Source of the DNA: Dyella japonica DSM 16301
GTDB lineage: Bacteria; Pseudomonadota; Gammaproteobacteria; Xanthomonadales; Rhodanobacteraceae
Assembly: GCF_001010355.1 (NCBI RefSeq)
Contig: NZ_JPLA01000014.1
Coordinates: 653-64,652 of the forward strand
Reading direction: 5' to 3'
DNA: 64,000 bases
The translations under genes and the position numbers were made by a program. The notes under the pieces are model-generated. The model worked only from the letters and a program-made list of their open reading frames with translations, had not been told where the DNA came from and made no database searches. Of this stretch, positions 16,556-26,743 are shown in pieces. Position 1 is the stretch's first letter; each line of letters opens with the position of its first letter.

Positions 16556-17212
16556 ATGCCACGCCCGTTTGGACACTTATCCGCAGGGGAATCCCGTGCG
16601 CCGCTGGCGCCAGGTGGCGTCGTGCGCGTGGCCCTGCTGCAGCAATTGCTCGATCAACTGCTGATCGGCGTGATCCTGGTGGACGCGCAGGCCCACCCCT
16701 CCTTTCTCAACCATCAGGCCCGCGACCTGCTGGCGCGGCGTGACGGCCTGCTGGTGAGCCCTGCCGGCCTGAAGGCAGCCAGCGTGGCGGACACGCGACG
16801 GCTGCGCCACGCCATCGCGCTGACCGCCGCATCCGTGCGCAGCGACGGGCGCCTGCCTCAACCCCATTACCTGGCCCTGCGGCGGCGCTCCCGTCGTGCC
16901 GCACCCTGGCTGCTGCGTCTGTCGCCGCTGCCGGGGCCGCCGCCGGAGGTCGTCGTGCTCGTCACAACCCCTGAACATCTGCGCCCGCTTCCGCCGGAAG
17001 CACTGGCGGTGGCGTTCGGCCTGACGCCCCGCGAGGCCGCGCTGGCCGGCCTGCTGGCCGATGGTCACGAGCTGCGCGACTGCGCCCGCCGGCTGGCGAT
17101 GGCCGAAGGCACGGCGCGCAACCACCTCAAGCATGTCTTCGAAAAAACCGTCCAGCACAGCCAGGCCACCCTGGTCGCCGCGCTGTGCCGGATGGCCGTT
17201 CCGTGCCGGTGA
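16556..17212 (+). CDS. LuxR-type HTH transcriptional regulator
   Basis: The 218-residue protein has a PAS-like sensory region (about 22-130, with LLDQLLIGVILVDAQAHPSF) and a C-terminal LuxR-type helix-turn-helix (about 150-210). The HTH shows FGLTPREAALAGLLADGHELRDCARRLAMAEGTARNHLKHVFEKT, where the Thr-Pro-Arg-Glu-Ala and the recognition helix are typical. No receiver Asp or autoinducer-binding motif is seen. ATG 16556 is chosen because GGGAG lies 6 bp upstream and the PAS region starts soon after; an in-frame ATG at 16466 would add an unlikely Cys-rich segment. It likely controls the divergent methyltransferase gene. Confidence 0.78.
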   Translation: MPRPFGHLSAGESRAPLAPGGVVRVALLQQLLDQLLIGVILVDAQAHPSFLNHQARDLLARRDGLLVSPAGLKAASVADTRRLRHAIALTAASVRSDGRLPQPHYLALRRRSRRAAPWLLRLSPLPGPPPEVVVLVTTPEHLRPLPPEALAVAFGLTPREAALAGLLADGHELRDCARRLAMAEGTARNHLKHVFEKTVQHSQATLVAALCRMAVPCR

Positions 17213-17341
17213 CAGCAGCCGGCCCCATGGCGGCCTGAGCTTACGCTGACCATCCTGGCCCATTTCGATTGAGACAAAAGCGCTGCGTGGTTAAGCTTCC
17301 AATGCTTTTCGGCCTCGTGTGAGGCAGCCACGGGGATCGTT

Positions 17342-19939
17342 TTGAGCGCGAGTACAACCAACCACGACAGCAAGCACCCCCTGCTCGCAGCCATCCTGCT
17401 TGCCCTGATCGTGGCGGCCATGAACATCGGCCTCTGGTGGTGGAGCAACCTGCCGCACGGTCCGGAAGACTGGAAAGGCCCGATCGGTGGCTTTGCCCTG
17501 TCCGCTTTCCAGCGCTACCAGAATCCGCTGAAGAACGATTTCCCCTCGGACGAGGAGATCGACAGCGACCTGAAGCTGCTCAAGCGTTACACGCCGCGCA
17601 TCCGCACCTATTCGACGCTGCAGAATCCGCAGGTCTATCGCCTGGCGGAGAAGGACGGTCTGCAGGTCATGGCCGGTGCGTGGATCGACCGCCGTCTGGA
17701 CAACAACGAAAACGAAGTGGAGACGCTGATCGCGCAGGCGCGTCGCTATCCCAATTCGATCAACCGCGTGATCGTGGGCAACGAGGTGCTGTTCCGCAAC
17801 GATATTCCGCCGGAACAGCTGATGGCCTACGCCGATCGCGTGCGTGCGGCGATCCATCAGCCGGTGTCCATTGCTGAGCCCTGGCATATCTGGGCCAAGT
17901 ATCCGGAGCTGGTCGAGCACGTCGACTTCATCACGGTGCATTTGTTTCCGTACTGGAACGGCATCGATCGCAGCGCCGGCGTAAACGATGCGCTGGAGAG
18001 CTATGCGGCGCTCAAGCGCCTGTACCCCAACAAGCCGATCGTGATCGGCGAAATCGGCTGGCCGTCGAACGGCGATCGCTACAAGTACGCCGACCCGTCG
18101 GTGTCCAACGAAGCGATCTTCCTGCGCACCTGGTTCAACGAAGCGAAGAAACGCAACATCGACTACTACGTGATGGAAGCGTTCGACCAGCCCTGGAAGG
18201 AAGCGCTATCGGGCCGCACCGAAGCGTACTGGGGCATGTTCAACGCCGATCGCCAGCCCAAGTTCCCGTTCACCGGCCCGGTGACCGAGGACACCGCGTG
18301 GCCGTGGAAGGCGCTCGGCGCCAGCCTGCTCGCGCTGATTCCGATGATCTGGTTTGCGCGCCGCTACAGCCGCTTCAAGTTGACCGGCCGGTTCTTCTTC
18401 TGCGCGCTGATCCAGCTGGCCTGCGGCCTGGTCACCTGGTCGGCCACGCTGCCGTTCAATTTCTACCTGAGCTGGATCGACTGGACCATGCTGGTGCTGC
18501 TGTTCCCGGCCCAGATCGCCATCCTCGCCATCCTGCTGATCAACGGTTTCGAGTTCACTGAAGTGCTGTGGCGCCGCGGCTGGGTGCGTCATGCCGGTCT
18601 GCTGCCGCCCGATCCGGTGGAGAAGCAGCCGTTCGTGTCGATCCACCTGGCCTGCTACAACGAGCCGCCGGAAATGGTCTTCGTCACGCTCGATTCGCTG
18701 GCTGAGCTGAAGTACGAGAACTACGAAGTCCTGGTGATCGACAACAACACCAAGGACCCGGCGATCTGGAAGCCGGTGCAGGAATACTGCGAGAAGCTGG
18801 GCAGCAAGTTCCGCTTCTTCCATCTGGAACCCTGGCCGGGCTTCAAGGCTGGCGCGCTGAATTTCGGCCTGAAGGAAACCGATCCGCGTGCGGACGTGGT
18901 GGCAGTGATCGACGCCGACTACGTGGTGCGCGAAGACTGGCTGGCCTCGCTCACCGGTTATTTCCACGATCCGAAGGTGGCCGTGGTGCAGTGCCCGCAG
19001 GCGCATCGCGACTTCGAGCACAACCGCTTCCGCCGCATGACCGCTTGGGAATACGACGGCTTCTTCCGCATCGGCATGCACCATCGCAACGAGCGCAACG
19101 CCATCATCCAGCACGGCACCATGACCATGGTGCGCCGCTCGGCGCTGGAAGGCACCGGCGGCTGGTCCGAGTGGACCATCTGCGAAGACGCGGAGCTGGG
19201 CCTGCGCCTGATGCATGCCGGCTACGAGCTGGTCTACGTCGACGAACTGATGGGCAAGGGCCTCACGCCGGCGGACTTCAAGGCATACAAGAGCCAGCGC
19301 TACCGCTGGGCCTTCGGCGCCATGCAGATCCTCAAGGGCCGCTGGAACTGGATGACCCAGAAGGGCCCGCTCAGCGCCGGCCAGCGCTTCCACTTCCTCA
19401 CCGGCTGGTTTAGCTGGTTTGCCGATGCGCTGCACCTGATCTTCACCATGATGGCGATCTTCTGGACCGCGGGCATGGTGGCCTTCCCCACCATCTTCAA
19501 CTTGCCGATGCAGTTGTTCCTGATCCCGGTGATCGGCTTCTTCTTCGCCAAGGCGATCTTCGGCATCGTGCTGTACCGCGTGCGTGTGCCGTGCAGCTGG
19601 TACGACACCTTGATGGCGTCGCTGGCCAGCATGAGCCTGTCGCACGCCATCGCGCGCGGCATCCTGCATGGCCTGACGCGCGAGAAGACCTCGTTCGTGG
19701 TGACCGCCAAGAGCCGCCGCCTGGGCGGCAGCAACTTCGCCGCGTTCGCACCGGTGCGCGAGGAATTCCTCATGGCCATCGCGCTGGTCGGCTGCATCGT
19801 CGGCATGGGCCTGCGCTTTGGCACGCACTACGTCGAAGGCACCTTGTGGATGTTCATCCTCGCCGCGCAAGCGATTCCGTACGTTTCGGCGGTGATCGGG
19901 GCATGGATTGCGCACAAGGCCGGTGACAAGGCGGGCTGA
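17342..19939 (+). CDS. GH17-GT2 fusion, membrane beta-glucan synthase (NdvB/NdvC-like)
   Basis: The 865-residue protein joins two enzymes. After one membrane helix (about 14-35) comes a GH17 domain (about 45-310) with both catalytic Glu motifs, VIVGNEV near residue 145 and IVIGEIGWPS near 236. Several membrane helices follow, then a family 2 glycosyltransferase (about 430-700) with VIDADYV near 523, a TICEDAELGLR acceptor Asp, and QRYRW at 652-656. C-terminal membrane helices complete it. This layout matches NdvB of Pseudomonas aeruginosa and NdvC of Bradyrhizobium, which make periplasmic or cyclic beta-1,3(1,6)-glucans. It starts with TTG after a GGGGAT; the next ATG (17420) would cut into the first membrane helix. 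A strong terminator follows. Confidence 0.87.
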   Translation: MSASTTNHDSKHPLLAAILLALIVAAMNIGLWWWSNLPHGPEDWKGPIGGFALSAFQRYQNPLKNDFPSDEEIDSDLKLLKRYTPRIRTYSTLQNPQVYRLAEKDGLQVMAGAWIDRRLDNNENEVETLIAQARRYPNSINRVIVGNEVLFRNDIPPEQLMAYADRVRAAIHQPVSIAEPWHIWAKYPELVEHVDFITVHLFPYWNGIDRSAGVNDALESYAALKRLYPNKPIVIGEIGWPSNGDRYKYADPSVSNEAIFLRTWFNEAKKRNIDYYVMEAFDQPWKEALSGRTEAYWGMFNADRQPKFPFTGPVTEDTAWPWKALGASLLALIPMIWFARRYSRFKLTGRFFFCALIQLACGLVTWSATLPFNFYLSWIDWTMLVLLFPAQIAILAILLINGFEFTEVLWRRGWVRHAGLLPPDPVEKQPFVSIHLACYNEPPEMVFVTLDSLAELKYENYEVLVIDNNTKDPAIWKPVQEYCEKLGSKFRFFHLEPWPGFKAGALNFGLKETDPRADVVAVIDADYVVREDWLASLTGYFHDPKVAVVQCPQAHRDFEHNRFRRMTAWEYDGFFRIGMHHRNERNAIIQHGTMTMVRRSALEGTGGWSEWTICEDAELGLRLMHAGYELVYVDELMGKGLTPADFKAYKSQRYRWAFGAMQILKGRWNWMTQKGPLSAGQRFHFLTGWFSWFADALHLIFTMMAIFWTAGMVAFPTIFNLPMQLFLIPVIGFFFAKAIFGIVLYRVRVPCSWYDTLMASLASMSLSHAIARGILHGLTREKTSFVVTAKSRRLGGSNFAAFAPVREEFLMAIALVGCIVGMGLRFGTHYVEGTLWMFILAAQAIPYVSAVIGAWIAHKAGDKAG

Positions 19940-19998
19940 AAACCAGAGCTTTCGCGACATTCCATTCACCGGCATCGGCCGGCTGATCGGCTAAGCTT

Positions 19999-20039
19999 GG
20001 GCTGCATGCGTTTGATGACGCATGCGGCCCATCTTTTTT
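19999..20039 (+). terminator. Rho-independent terminator after the glucan synthase gene
   Basis: GGGCTGCATGCGT (19999-20011) pairs with ACGCATGCGGCCC (20018-20030) with one mismatch, followed by ATCTTTTTT. It separates the glucan synthase from tamA. Confidence 0.85.
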
Positions 20040-20061
20040 CCAGGACGGAAACCGGGAGCGC

Positions 20062-21822
20062 ATGCGCCGACTGCGACGCCTCATGCTATTGCCGCTGTTG
20101 CTGGCCCCATGGCTGGCGCATGCAGGTGTGCAGCTGGTGGTGGATGGCGTGGAGGATCCGCTGAAGCTGGCGGTGAGTTCGGGCGTCGATCTTTCGCAGT
20201 ACGCCACTCGCGACGTGACCGAGGCGCAGGTGCGCCGTCTGTACGAGCAATCGCTGGACCAGGCCAAGGCGGCGCTGGAGCCGTATGGCTACTACGAGGC
20301 CAGGGTGCAGGGGCAGCTCGATCCGGTGGGCACGGACTGGCGCGTGACGCTGCATGTCACGCCCGGGTCGCCGGTGACTGTCACTGGCGTTGATCTCAGG
20401 CTCGATGCCACCGCGGCCAAGATCCCGGCGATCCGGCGCGCACAGCGGGCCATCGAGAACCTCAAGGGCCAGACGCTGAACCACGGCGAATACGACTCCG
20501 CGCGCGATGCGCTGAGCGGCGCGCTCACCGCCAACGGCTTTCTCGACGCGCGACTGACCACGCATCGGGTGGACGTCAATCGCGGCGAGCGCAGCGCGGT
20601 CATCCATCTGGCCTGGGAGGCGGGCCAGCGTTACAAGTTTGGCGAGGTCCATTTCGAAGGCTCGCAGTTCAAGGAAGGCTTCCTGCAGCGCTACGTACCG
20701 TTCAAGTCGGGCGAGTACTTTGCGCAGGACAAGCTGCTGCAGCTGCAGCAGGCGCTCAATGGCGCGGATTATTTCTCGGTCGTGAACGTGCTGCCCGACG
20801 TGGACGACAAGAAGAACGGCGTGGTCGACGTGAAGGTGGAGCTGGCGCCGGCCAAGCGCACGGTCTACACCGGCGGTCCCTTCATCGGCACGGACACGGG
20901 CTTTGGCGTGCGTGCAGGCATGGAGCGGCGCTGGGTGAACGCCAGCGGCCACAAGTGGAAGAACGAGCTGATCCTCGCGCAGAATCTCAAGACGCTGTCG
21001 ACGCTGTACACGGTGCCCCTGCCCGGCCCCAACCAGCGCAGCTTCAATTACGGCGCGACCTATCGCGACTCCAATACCGATACGTCCAAATCCAAGACGC
21101 TGGAGCTGGTGGCGAACGAGACGCGCGAGTGGCACGGATGGCTGCGCACCATCGGCATCCATGCGCTGGACGGTACCTTCACCGTGGGCCAGAAACCCGG
21201 CGAAGCGGACAACGTGGAGGGGCTGGAACACGGTCAGAGCAACCTGTTCTATCCGGAAGTGTCGCTGTCGCGCAAATCGGGTGACAACCCCATCTTCGTG
21301 CGCAATGGCTGGTCGCTGGTGTTGACGGCGCGTACCACGGTGGGCTCGCTGTTGTCCGATGCGAGCTTCAGCCAGGTCACTGCCGACGGCAAATGGATCA
21401 CCTCGTTCTGGGGCAACAACCGCTTCATCGTGCGCGGCTCGGCCGGCGCGACCTGGACCAACAATTTCGACGACCTGCCACCGCAGCTGCGCTTCTTCGC
21501 CGGCGGCGACCGTTCCGTGCGCGGCTACAGCTACCAGAGCATTGGTCCCAAGAATTCCTTCGGCCGCGTGATTGGCGGCGAGAATCTGCTGGTCGGCAGC
21601 ACCGAGGTGGAGCACTACTTCACGCGTCAATGGGGCATGGCCGCGTTCGTCGATGCGGGCAACGCGTTCACCGGCACGGATTACCGGCCCAAGATCGGCG
21701 CCGGCCTGGGCGTTCGCTGGCTCTCTCCGGTGGGTATGATCCGGGTGGACCTGGGCACGCCGGTGCACAACCCCGATGAGCATGGCGTGGAACTGCACGT
21801 CGTGATCGGCCCGGATCTGTGA
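20062..21822 (+). CDS. tamA: Outer-membrane assembly factor TamA (Omp85 family)
   Basis: TamA sits in the outer membrane and works with TamB in moving proteins or lipids to that membrane. The 586-residue product has a signal peptide (to about residue 21, LAHAG), three POTRA-like repeats (about 25-100, 105-190 and 190-265) and a 16-strand barrel (about 270-586). The Omp85 signature is visible as FAGGDRSVRGY near residue 480 and the barrel ends GMIRVDLGTP...VVIGPDL, near the hydrophobic C terminus typical of such barrels. A GGGAG precedes the ATG. Its TGA overlaps the GTG start of tamB, the classic TamAB arrangement. Confidence 0.92.
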   Translation: MRRLRRLMLLPLLLAPWLAHAGVQLVVDGVEDPLKLAVSSGVDLSQYATRDVTEAQVRRLYEQSLDQAKAALEPYGYYEARVQGQLDPVGTDWRVTLHVTPGSPVTVTGVDLRLDATAAKIPAIRRAQRAIENLKGQTLNHGEYDSARDALSGALTANGFLDARLTTHRVDVNRGERSAVIHLAWEAGQRYKFGEVHFEGSQFKEGFLQRYVPFKSGEYFAQDKLLQLQQALNGADYFSVVNVLPDVDDKKNGVVDVKVELAPAKRTVYTGGPFIGTDTGFGVRAGMERRWVNASGHKWKNELILAQNLKTLSTLYTVPLPGPNQRSFNYGATYRDSNTDTSKSKTLELVANETREWHGWLRTIGIHALDGTFTVGQKPGEADNVEGLEHGQSNLFYPEVSLSRKSGDNPIFVRNGWSLVLTARTTVGSLLSDASFSQVTADGKWITSFWGNNRFIVRGSAGATWTNNFDDLPPQLRFFAGGDRSVRGYSYQSIGPKNSFGRVIGGENLLVGSTEVEHYFTRQWGMAAFVDAGNAFTGTDYRPKIGAGLGVRWLSPVGMIRVDLGTPVHNPDEHGVELHVVIGPDL

Positions 21823-24800
21823 GCAGCGATGTGATGACTGAGACAACCGCCTCCGCTCCCGCGCCTCGTCCACGCCGCCACTGGCTGCGCTGGACGCTGC
21901 TGTCGGTGCTCGCGTTGCTGCTGGTGCTGCTTGCCTTCATCGCATGGCTGGTCGGCACGGCCCCGGGCCTGCGCTTTGCCTTGGCTCGCGCGGAAGGCTT
22001 CACCGATGGCCAGCTCACGGTGCAGTCGGCGAATGGTCGCTTGGTTGGTCCGCTCGATCTTGCCGGCCTGCGCTATGCCGACGGCAAGGGACTGGACGTG
22101 AAGGTCGCCAAGGCTCACTTGGATCTGCGCATACCTGCCCTGTTTCGCGAGCGGCTGCACGTGCTCGATCTCAACGCCGACGGCGTCGAAGTGGCGCTGC
22201 CGCCCAGCGAACCCGAATCGCCCGAGAGCGAAAGCAGCTTCTCGTGGAAGCCGCCCTTCGACATGTTGCTCGACCGTGCGCACGTCGGTTCGGTAAAGAT
22301 CACGCAGGCCGGACAGCCGGTGTTCGCCTCCGATTCGCTCGACGTCGCGGGCAGCTGGACGGCCAACCGCGGCATCGAACTTCGCCAGCTCGCGCTGCGC
22401 GCGCCGGAAGGCCATGCGGATCTCACTGGCAACCTTGTCGTTGGCAGCAAATACCAGGGCGACAGCAAGGCGAGTTTTGCGTGGACGGTGAGCGGCACCG
22501 AATACGCCGGTGAACTGATCGCAAGCGGCGACGGCAAGCAGGCGCACGCCGATCTGCAACTCACCCGGCCCACGGCCGTGCGACTGCAATTGGCGCTGGC
22601 GCAAGGTGGCGATTATGCGTGGACGGCGACGCTCGATGCGCCGCGCTTCGATCCCAAGCCGCTGCTCGGCGAGAGTTCACTCACCGGACTCTCCGTGGCC
22701 GTCACCGGCAAAGGCGATCGCCGCAGCGGTACCCTCACCGGCCAGCTGGGCCTCAACGACTACCACCTGCAGCTGCAGCCGCTGAGCGCGCGCTTCAGCA
22801 ACGACCTCAACACCTTGACCATCGAACAGCTCGGCATCGCCTCGCCGCAGTTCAAGGGTGGCGTCGGCGTTCACGGCGTCGTGCAGCTGGCGGCCAAGCC
22901 GCTGGCGGCGGATCTCACGGTCGAGTGGAAGGACGTGGTGCTGCCCGAGCAGATGGCTGGCCAGACGCTGCTGAGCCACGGCAGTCTCGTTGCCAAAGGC
23001 ACGACGGAACAATTCCACGCCGAGAGCACGCTCGCCATCGGTCCGGCAGGCAAGCTGGCCGATGTCACGCTGGCCCTCGACGGCACCCAGCAGCTCATCA
23101 ACCTGCATTCGCTCACGGTCAAGCAGGCGCAGGGCGATCTGCAGGCCAAAGGGACGCTGAGCCTGCAACCTACCCTCGGCTGGCAACTGGAAGCCATCGC
23201 GCACAAATTCGATCCAGGCCATCTGCTCGCGCAGTGGAACGGCTCGCTGGATTTCGACATCGCCTCGCAAGGTTCGCTGCCGCAGGACCATCCCGACGTC
23301 ACGCTAGAAATCAGGAAATTCGACGGCCGCCTGCGCGATCGTACGGTGCACGGCGACGGCAAGCTGCACCTGCCGCCCGAAGGCGTGATCGACGGCAAGC
23401 TGCACCTGATCTCCGGCGGCAGCGATGCACAGATCGACGCGAAGCCGGGCAACACCAACGACATCACGATCAAACTTGCCGTCGCCTCGTTGGGCGACTG
23501 GCTGCCCGAGTCTGCCGGGCGTCTCCAGGGCACCATCCAGGTGCGCGGCAAGCATCCCAGGCTCGCGGTCGAGGCCAATCTGCAAGGCAGCGCACTGAGC
23601 TACGCGGGCCAACAGGTCAACAGCTTGAGGCTGGTCGCCAACGTGCCCGACATCAGCCATCCGGGCGGCAAGCTCGATCTGCAGACCAGTGGCGTGAATG
23701 CAGGCGGCCTGGCATTCACCCAGGTCAATGTGCGCGGCGATGGTACGGCCGAACGACACAGCCTCACGCTCACCGCGCACGGTTCGCCGCTGTCGACGGA
23801 GCTGGCGCTCAGCGGCAGCCTCAAGGGCTCAGCCTGGAGCGGCATGCTGTCCACGCTCAACCTAGATGTTGCCGGCCTGCCGCGCTGGCGACTGCAGCAG
23901 TCGACGTCGCTTTCGTATAACGATGGCGCGCTCAATCTCTCCGAACTTTGCCTCACTGCAGGCGAACCGCTGTTGTGTGCCGCCGCCAGACAGGACAAGG
24001 CCGGCAACCTCGACGCCAGCTATCGCCTGCATGGCCTGCCGATCGCGTTGATCATGAGCGCGGTAAGCACCAGCAAGCAGCCGATGCGCGTGGAAGGCAC
24101 GCTGGAGGGCAGCGGCAGTCTGCGTCGCAATACGGCCGGCGCCTTGAGCGGCAACGCGTCGATCAACTCGCCGCGCGGCTCCGTGGCCTATGCCGATCGC
24201 GCCGACCAGCCGCTGGTGACGTACGACAACCTCGCGCTAACCGCACAGCTCAGCCCCTCCAGCCAGCAACTCGTGCTGCATGCGGGGCTCACCAACAACG
24301 GGCGTATCGATGGCCAGGTGAATATCACCGGCGCACAGCAAGCGCTCAGCGGCCATGTCGGCATTCACGTCAGCAATCTGAAGCTGCTGGAAATCTTCAC
24401 CACCGAGGTGGTCAATCCCAAGGGCGCCATGAATGGCGACTTCAACCTGGCCGGTACGCTGGAACAGCCGGCCATCAGCGGACAAGCCAACCTCACCGAT
24501 TTCTCGGCGGAAATTCCCGGCATGGGCCTCAAGCTCAACCAGGGACGCATCGCCATCGGCACCACCGATGCGCGGCATTTCCGCATCGACGGCACCCTGC
24601 ATTCGGGCGACGGCAGCGTCGTGCTCGCGGGCACGTCAGCACTCGGCGCCGATGCGCAAAGCGTGCTGACGGTGAAGGGCAACAACTTCAAGGCGATCGA
24701 CATTCCCGCCGCGAAAGTGGCGATTTCGCCCGATCTGGCCGTGCGCCACGACGACAAGGGCCTGGACATCACCGGCAGCGTGACGCTGGACAGCGCCGAC

Positions 24801-25628
24801 GTGAATCTCGACAAGTTGCCCGGCGCAGGCGCCACCAAGGCATCGCCCGACGTGGTCGTGGTGGATGAGAAGCAGCAGGAGGAAGCGGCCAGCCAGATGC
24901 CGATATCCGCCACCGTCACGGTGAACCTGGGCAAGAAGGCACACCTCGTCGGCATGGGTCTGGATGGCACGTTGCGCGGCCAGCTCGTGGTCAGCGAGCG
25001 CCCCGGACGCGCCACCACCGGCCAGGGTCAGATCGACGTGGCAGGCACGTACAAAGCCTACGGCCAGAACCTGCAGATTGATCGCGGCCAGCTGCTGTTT
25101 GCGAGCACGCCCATCGACAATCCAGGCCTCAATATCCGCGCCGTCCGCAAACTCAATCCCAATGCCACCATCGACGACGGCCAGCAGGTGGGCCTCAATA
25201 TCGCGGGCACCGCGCAGCGGCCGGTGCTCACGGTGTTCTCGCAGCCGCCGATGGAACAGTCCGATGCCCTCTCCTACCTGATCACCGGCAAGCCGCTATC
25301 TCAGGTGAAGGGCGGTGAAGGCAATATGGTGGGTGCGGCCGCGCAAGCCCTGGGCTCAGCCACGGGCAATCTGCTGGCCAAGAGCATCGGCTCGCGCCTG
25401 GGCGTGGACGATATCGGCGTCAGCAGCAACGACGCACTCAATGGCGGGTCCGCCTTCACCGTGGGCAAGTACCTCTCGCCGCGCCTGTACATCAGCTACG
25501 GCGTGGGCCTGTTCGATCCGGGCCAGGTGATCACCCTGCGTTACCACTTCAACAGCCGCTGGAATTTCGAGGCGCAGAGCGCAACCGACTTCAACCGCGC
25601 CTCGTTGAACTACCGCATCGAGCGCTGA
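21819..25628 (+). CDS. tamB: Translocation and assembly module protein TamB
   Basis: TamB is an inner-membrane-anchored protein spanning the periplasm as a long beta-taco or groove, thought to carry phospholipids toward the outer membrane and to assist TamA. The 1269-residue product has an N-terminal membrane helix (about 20-45) followed by more than 1100 residues of repetitive beta-strand sequence (alternating LxAxLxVxG patterns). The conserved C-terminal DUF490 domain (about 900-1269) shows GTYKAYGQNLQIDRGQLLF, DNPGLNIRAVR and RYHFNSRWNFEAQS. GTG at 21819 overlaps the tamA stop (GTGA), so translation is coupled. The length fits the family. Confidence 0.93.
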   Translation: MSSDVMTETTASAPAPRPRRHWLRWTLLSVLALLLVLLAFIAWLVGTAPGLRFALARAEGFTDGQLTVQSANGRLVGPLDLAGLRYADGKGLDVKVAKAHLDLRIPALFRERLHVLDLNADGVEVALPPSEPESPESESSFSWKPPFDMLLDRAHVGSVKITQAGQPVFASDSLDVAGSWTANRGIELRQLALRAPEGHADLTGNLVVGSKYQGDSKASFAWTVSGTEYAGELIASGDGKQAHADLQLTRPTAVRLQLALAQGGDYAWTATLDAPRFDPKPLLGESSLTGLSVAVTGKGDRRSGTLTGQLGLNDYHLQLQPLSARFSNDLNTLTIEQLGIASPQFKGGVGVHGVVQLAAKPLAADLTVEWKDVVLPEQMAGQTLLSHGSLVAKGTTEQFHAESTLAIGPAGKLADVTLALDGTQQLINLHSLTVKQAQGDLQAKGTLSLQPTLGWQLEAIAHKFDPGHLLAQWNGSLDFDIASQGSLPQDHPDVTLEIRKFDGRLRDRTVHGDGKLHLPPEGVIDGKLHLISGGSDAQIDAKPGNTNDITIKLAVASLGDWLPESAGRLQGTIQVRGKHPRLAVEANLQGSALSYAGQQVNSLRLVANVPDISHPGGKLDLQTSGVNAGGLAFTQVNVRGDGTAERHSLTLTAHGSPLSTELALSGSLKGSAWSGMLSTLNLDVAGLPRWRLQQSTSLSYNDGALNLSELCLTAGEPLLCAAARQDKAGNLDASYRLHGLPIALIMSAVSTSKQPMRVEGTLEGSGSLRRNTAGALSGNASINSPRGSVAYADRADQPLVTYDNLALTAQLSPSSQQLVLHAGLTNNGRIDGQVNITGAQQALSGHVGIHVSNLKLLEIFTTEVVNPKGAMNGDFNLAGTLEQPAISGQANLTDFSAEIPGMGLKLNQGRIAIGTTDARHFRIDGTLHSGDGSVVLAGTSALGADAQSVLTVKGNNFKAIDIPAAKVAISPDLAVRHDDKGLDITGSVTLDSADVNLDKLPGAGATKASPDVVVVDEKQQEEAASQMPISATVTVNLGKKAHLVGMGLDGTLRGQLVVSERPGRATTGQGQIDVAGTYKAYGQNLQIDRGQLLFASTPIDNPGLNIRAVRKLNPNATIDDGQQVGLNIAGTAQRPVLTVFSQPPMEQSDALSYLITGKPLSQVKGGEGNMVGAAAQALGSATGNLLAKSIGSRLGVDDIGVSSNDALNGGSAFTVGKYLSPRLYISYGVGLFDPGQVITLRYHFNSRWNFEAQSATDFNRASLNYRIER

Positions 25629-25650
25629 CCCAAGCGGATGCCGCCGGCTA

Positions 25651-26571
25651 TCAGCGGCGATATCGCACGTACAGCCGCTTGAGCAGATACAGCAGATGGC
25701 CCGCCAAGCCCTTGTCCTGCGCCTGCAACAGGCTGGAGTTCTCTCGATAGAGCTCGCGCAACTGCGCGTCGCGCTGCGCCACCAACTGCTTCATCACCGA
25801 AACGTCCGTTTCGGTCAAGGTGTGGCCTGCCTGCAGGTGCGACGGCAACTGTCCATTGACGTAGTGCGTCGTATGGCGCCCTGCGGTTTCCGCAGACGGT
25901 CGATCCGCACTGTAGAAATACAGGGCAATCGATTTGCGGCTCATGCTTCGCTTTTCTTCGGGCAGGCAGATCGCATCGAAACCGTGCCAGCTGTGCTCGT
26001 TGGTTTCGAAGATCACGCAGCGATTGAACAGTGGCGCAACGCGGACCGCAGGCGAGGGATCCGCATAGGGGTCGCGATACAGATCAAACATGCCGCCCCA
26101 TGCATCATCCCACTCGTGATTGAGATACACGATCAGGTTAAGCCGGCGGTGCCAGCGCTCGCTGGGATGGTAGTTGAAATCGATGTGCGCCTTGAGGCCC
26201 TGCCCGTGACGGTTTTCGTGCGTGCCGCCGCCCAGGTAGAACGGGTCGTAGAGCAGGCCATCGATCCCGGTGATGGTGCCGATGACATCGAGAAATTGCC
26301 TTGTCTGGATGACCTCATCCAGATCCCGGTAGGCGTCTCCAAGGCCACGGATGCGATCCAGCGTGGATTTGCCACCGGGCCGACCGTCATCGCCAATGTA
26401 GTTGCCCTTTTCAAAGTCGGGGAATTGGCGCAGCAATGCTTCTGCGAACGCCGGGGACAGAAAGTCATCGATGATCACATGGCGAAACGGTGCTGCGCCT
26501 GCAAACTGAGCACGCCATTCCTGCGTGCGTTCAAGCGCTTGCGGACTGACGATGGATCCGGTGTTGGCCAT
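25651..26571 (-). CDS. 2-oxoglutarate/Fe(II)-dependent oxygenase (prolyl-hydroxylase-like)
   Basis: The 306-residue protein carries a double-stranded beta-helix oxygenase domain (about 25-225). The iron ligands are recognisable as H129 and D131 in AHIDFNYHP and H196 in SWHGFD, with R212 in SRKSIALYFYS positioned to bind 2-oxoglutarate. HVIIDDFLSP near the start is typical of proline 4-hydroxylase-like proteins that modify peptides or sugars. The C-terminal 80 residues are helical and charged (coiled-coil-like, RDAQLRELYRENSSLL). ATG 26571 follows a GGAGGG and matches the domain start; the frame upstream is non-coding. It converges with tamB. The substrate is unknown. Confidence 0.82.
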   Translation of the reverse strand: MANTGSIVSPQALERTQEWRAQFAGAAPFRHVIIDDFLSPAFAEALLRQFPDFEKGNYIGDDGRPGGKSTLDRIRGLGDAYRDLDEVIQTRQFLDVIGTITGIDGLLYDPFYLGGGTHENRHGQGLKAHIDFNYHPSERWHRRLNLIVYLNHEWDDAWGGMFDLYRDPYADPSPAVRVAPLFNRCVIFETNEHSWHGFDAICLPEEKRSMSRKSIALYFYSADRPSAETAGRHTTHYVNGQLPSHLQAGHTLTETDVSVMKQLVAQRDAQLRELYRENSSLLQAQDKGLAGHLLYLLKRLYVRYRR

Positions 26572-26743
26572 GGATAACCCTCCCTGGTTGCTGCATAGGC
26601 CCCCGACGGGACCGAAAACGACAAGGCTACCGTATCCTTCGCAACATTTTGAGCGTCGCCGGCGGGTTTCTAGGCCATAGGTCATGCCCAGCATGGTGGC
26701 GGTTGGGACTATCGTTACGGTTTTCCCGCTCAGGAGACCGCTC

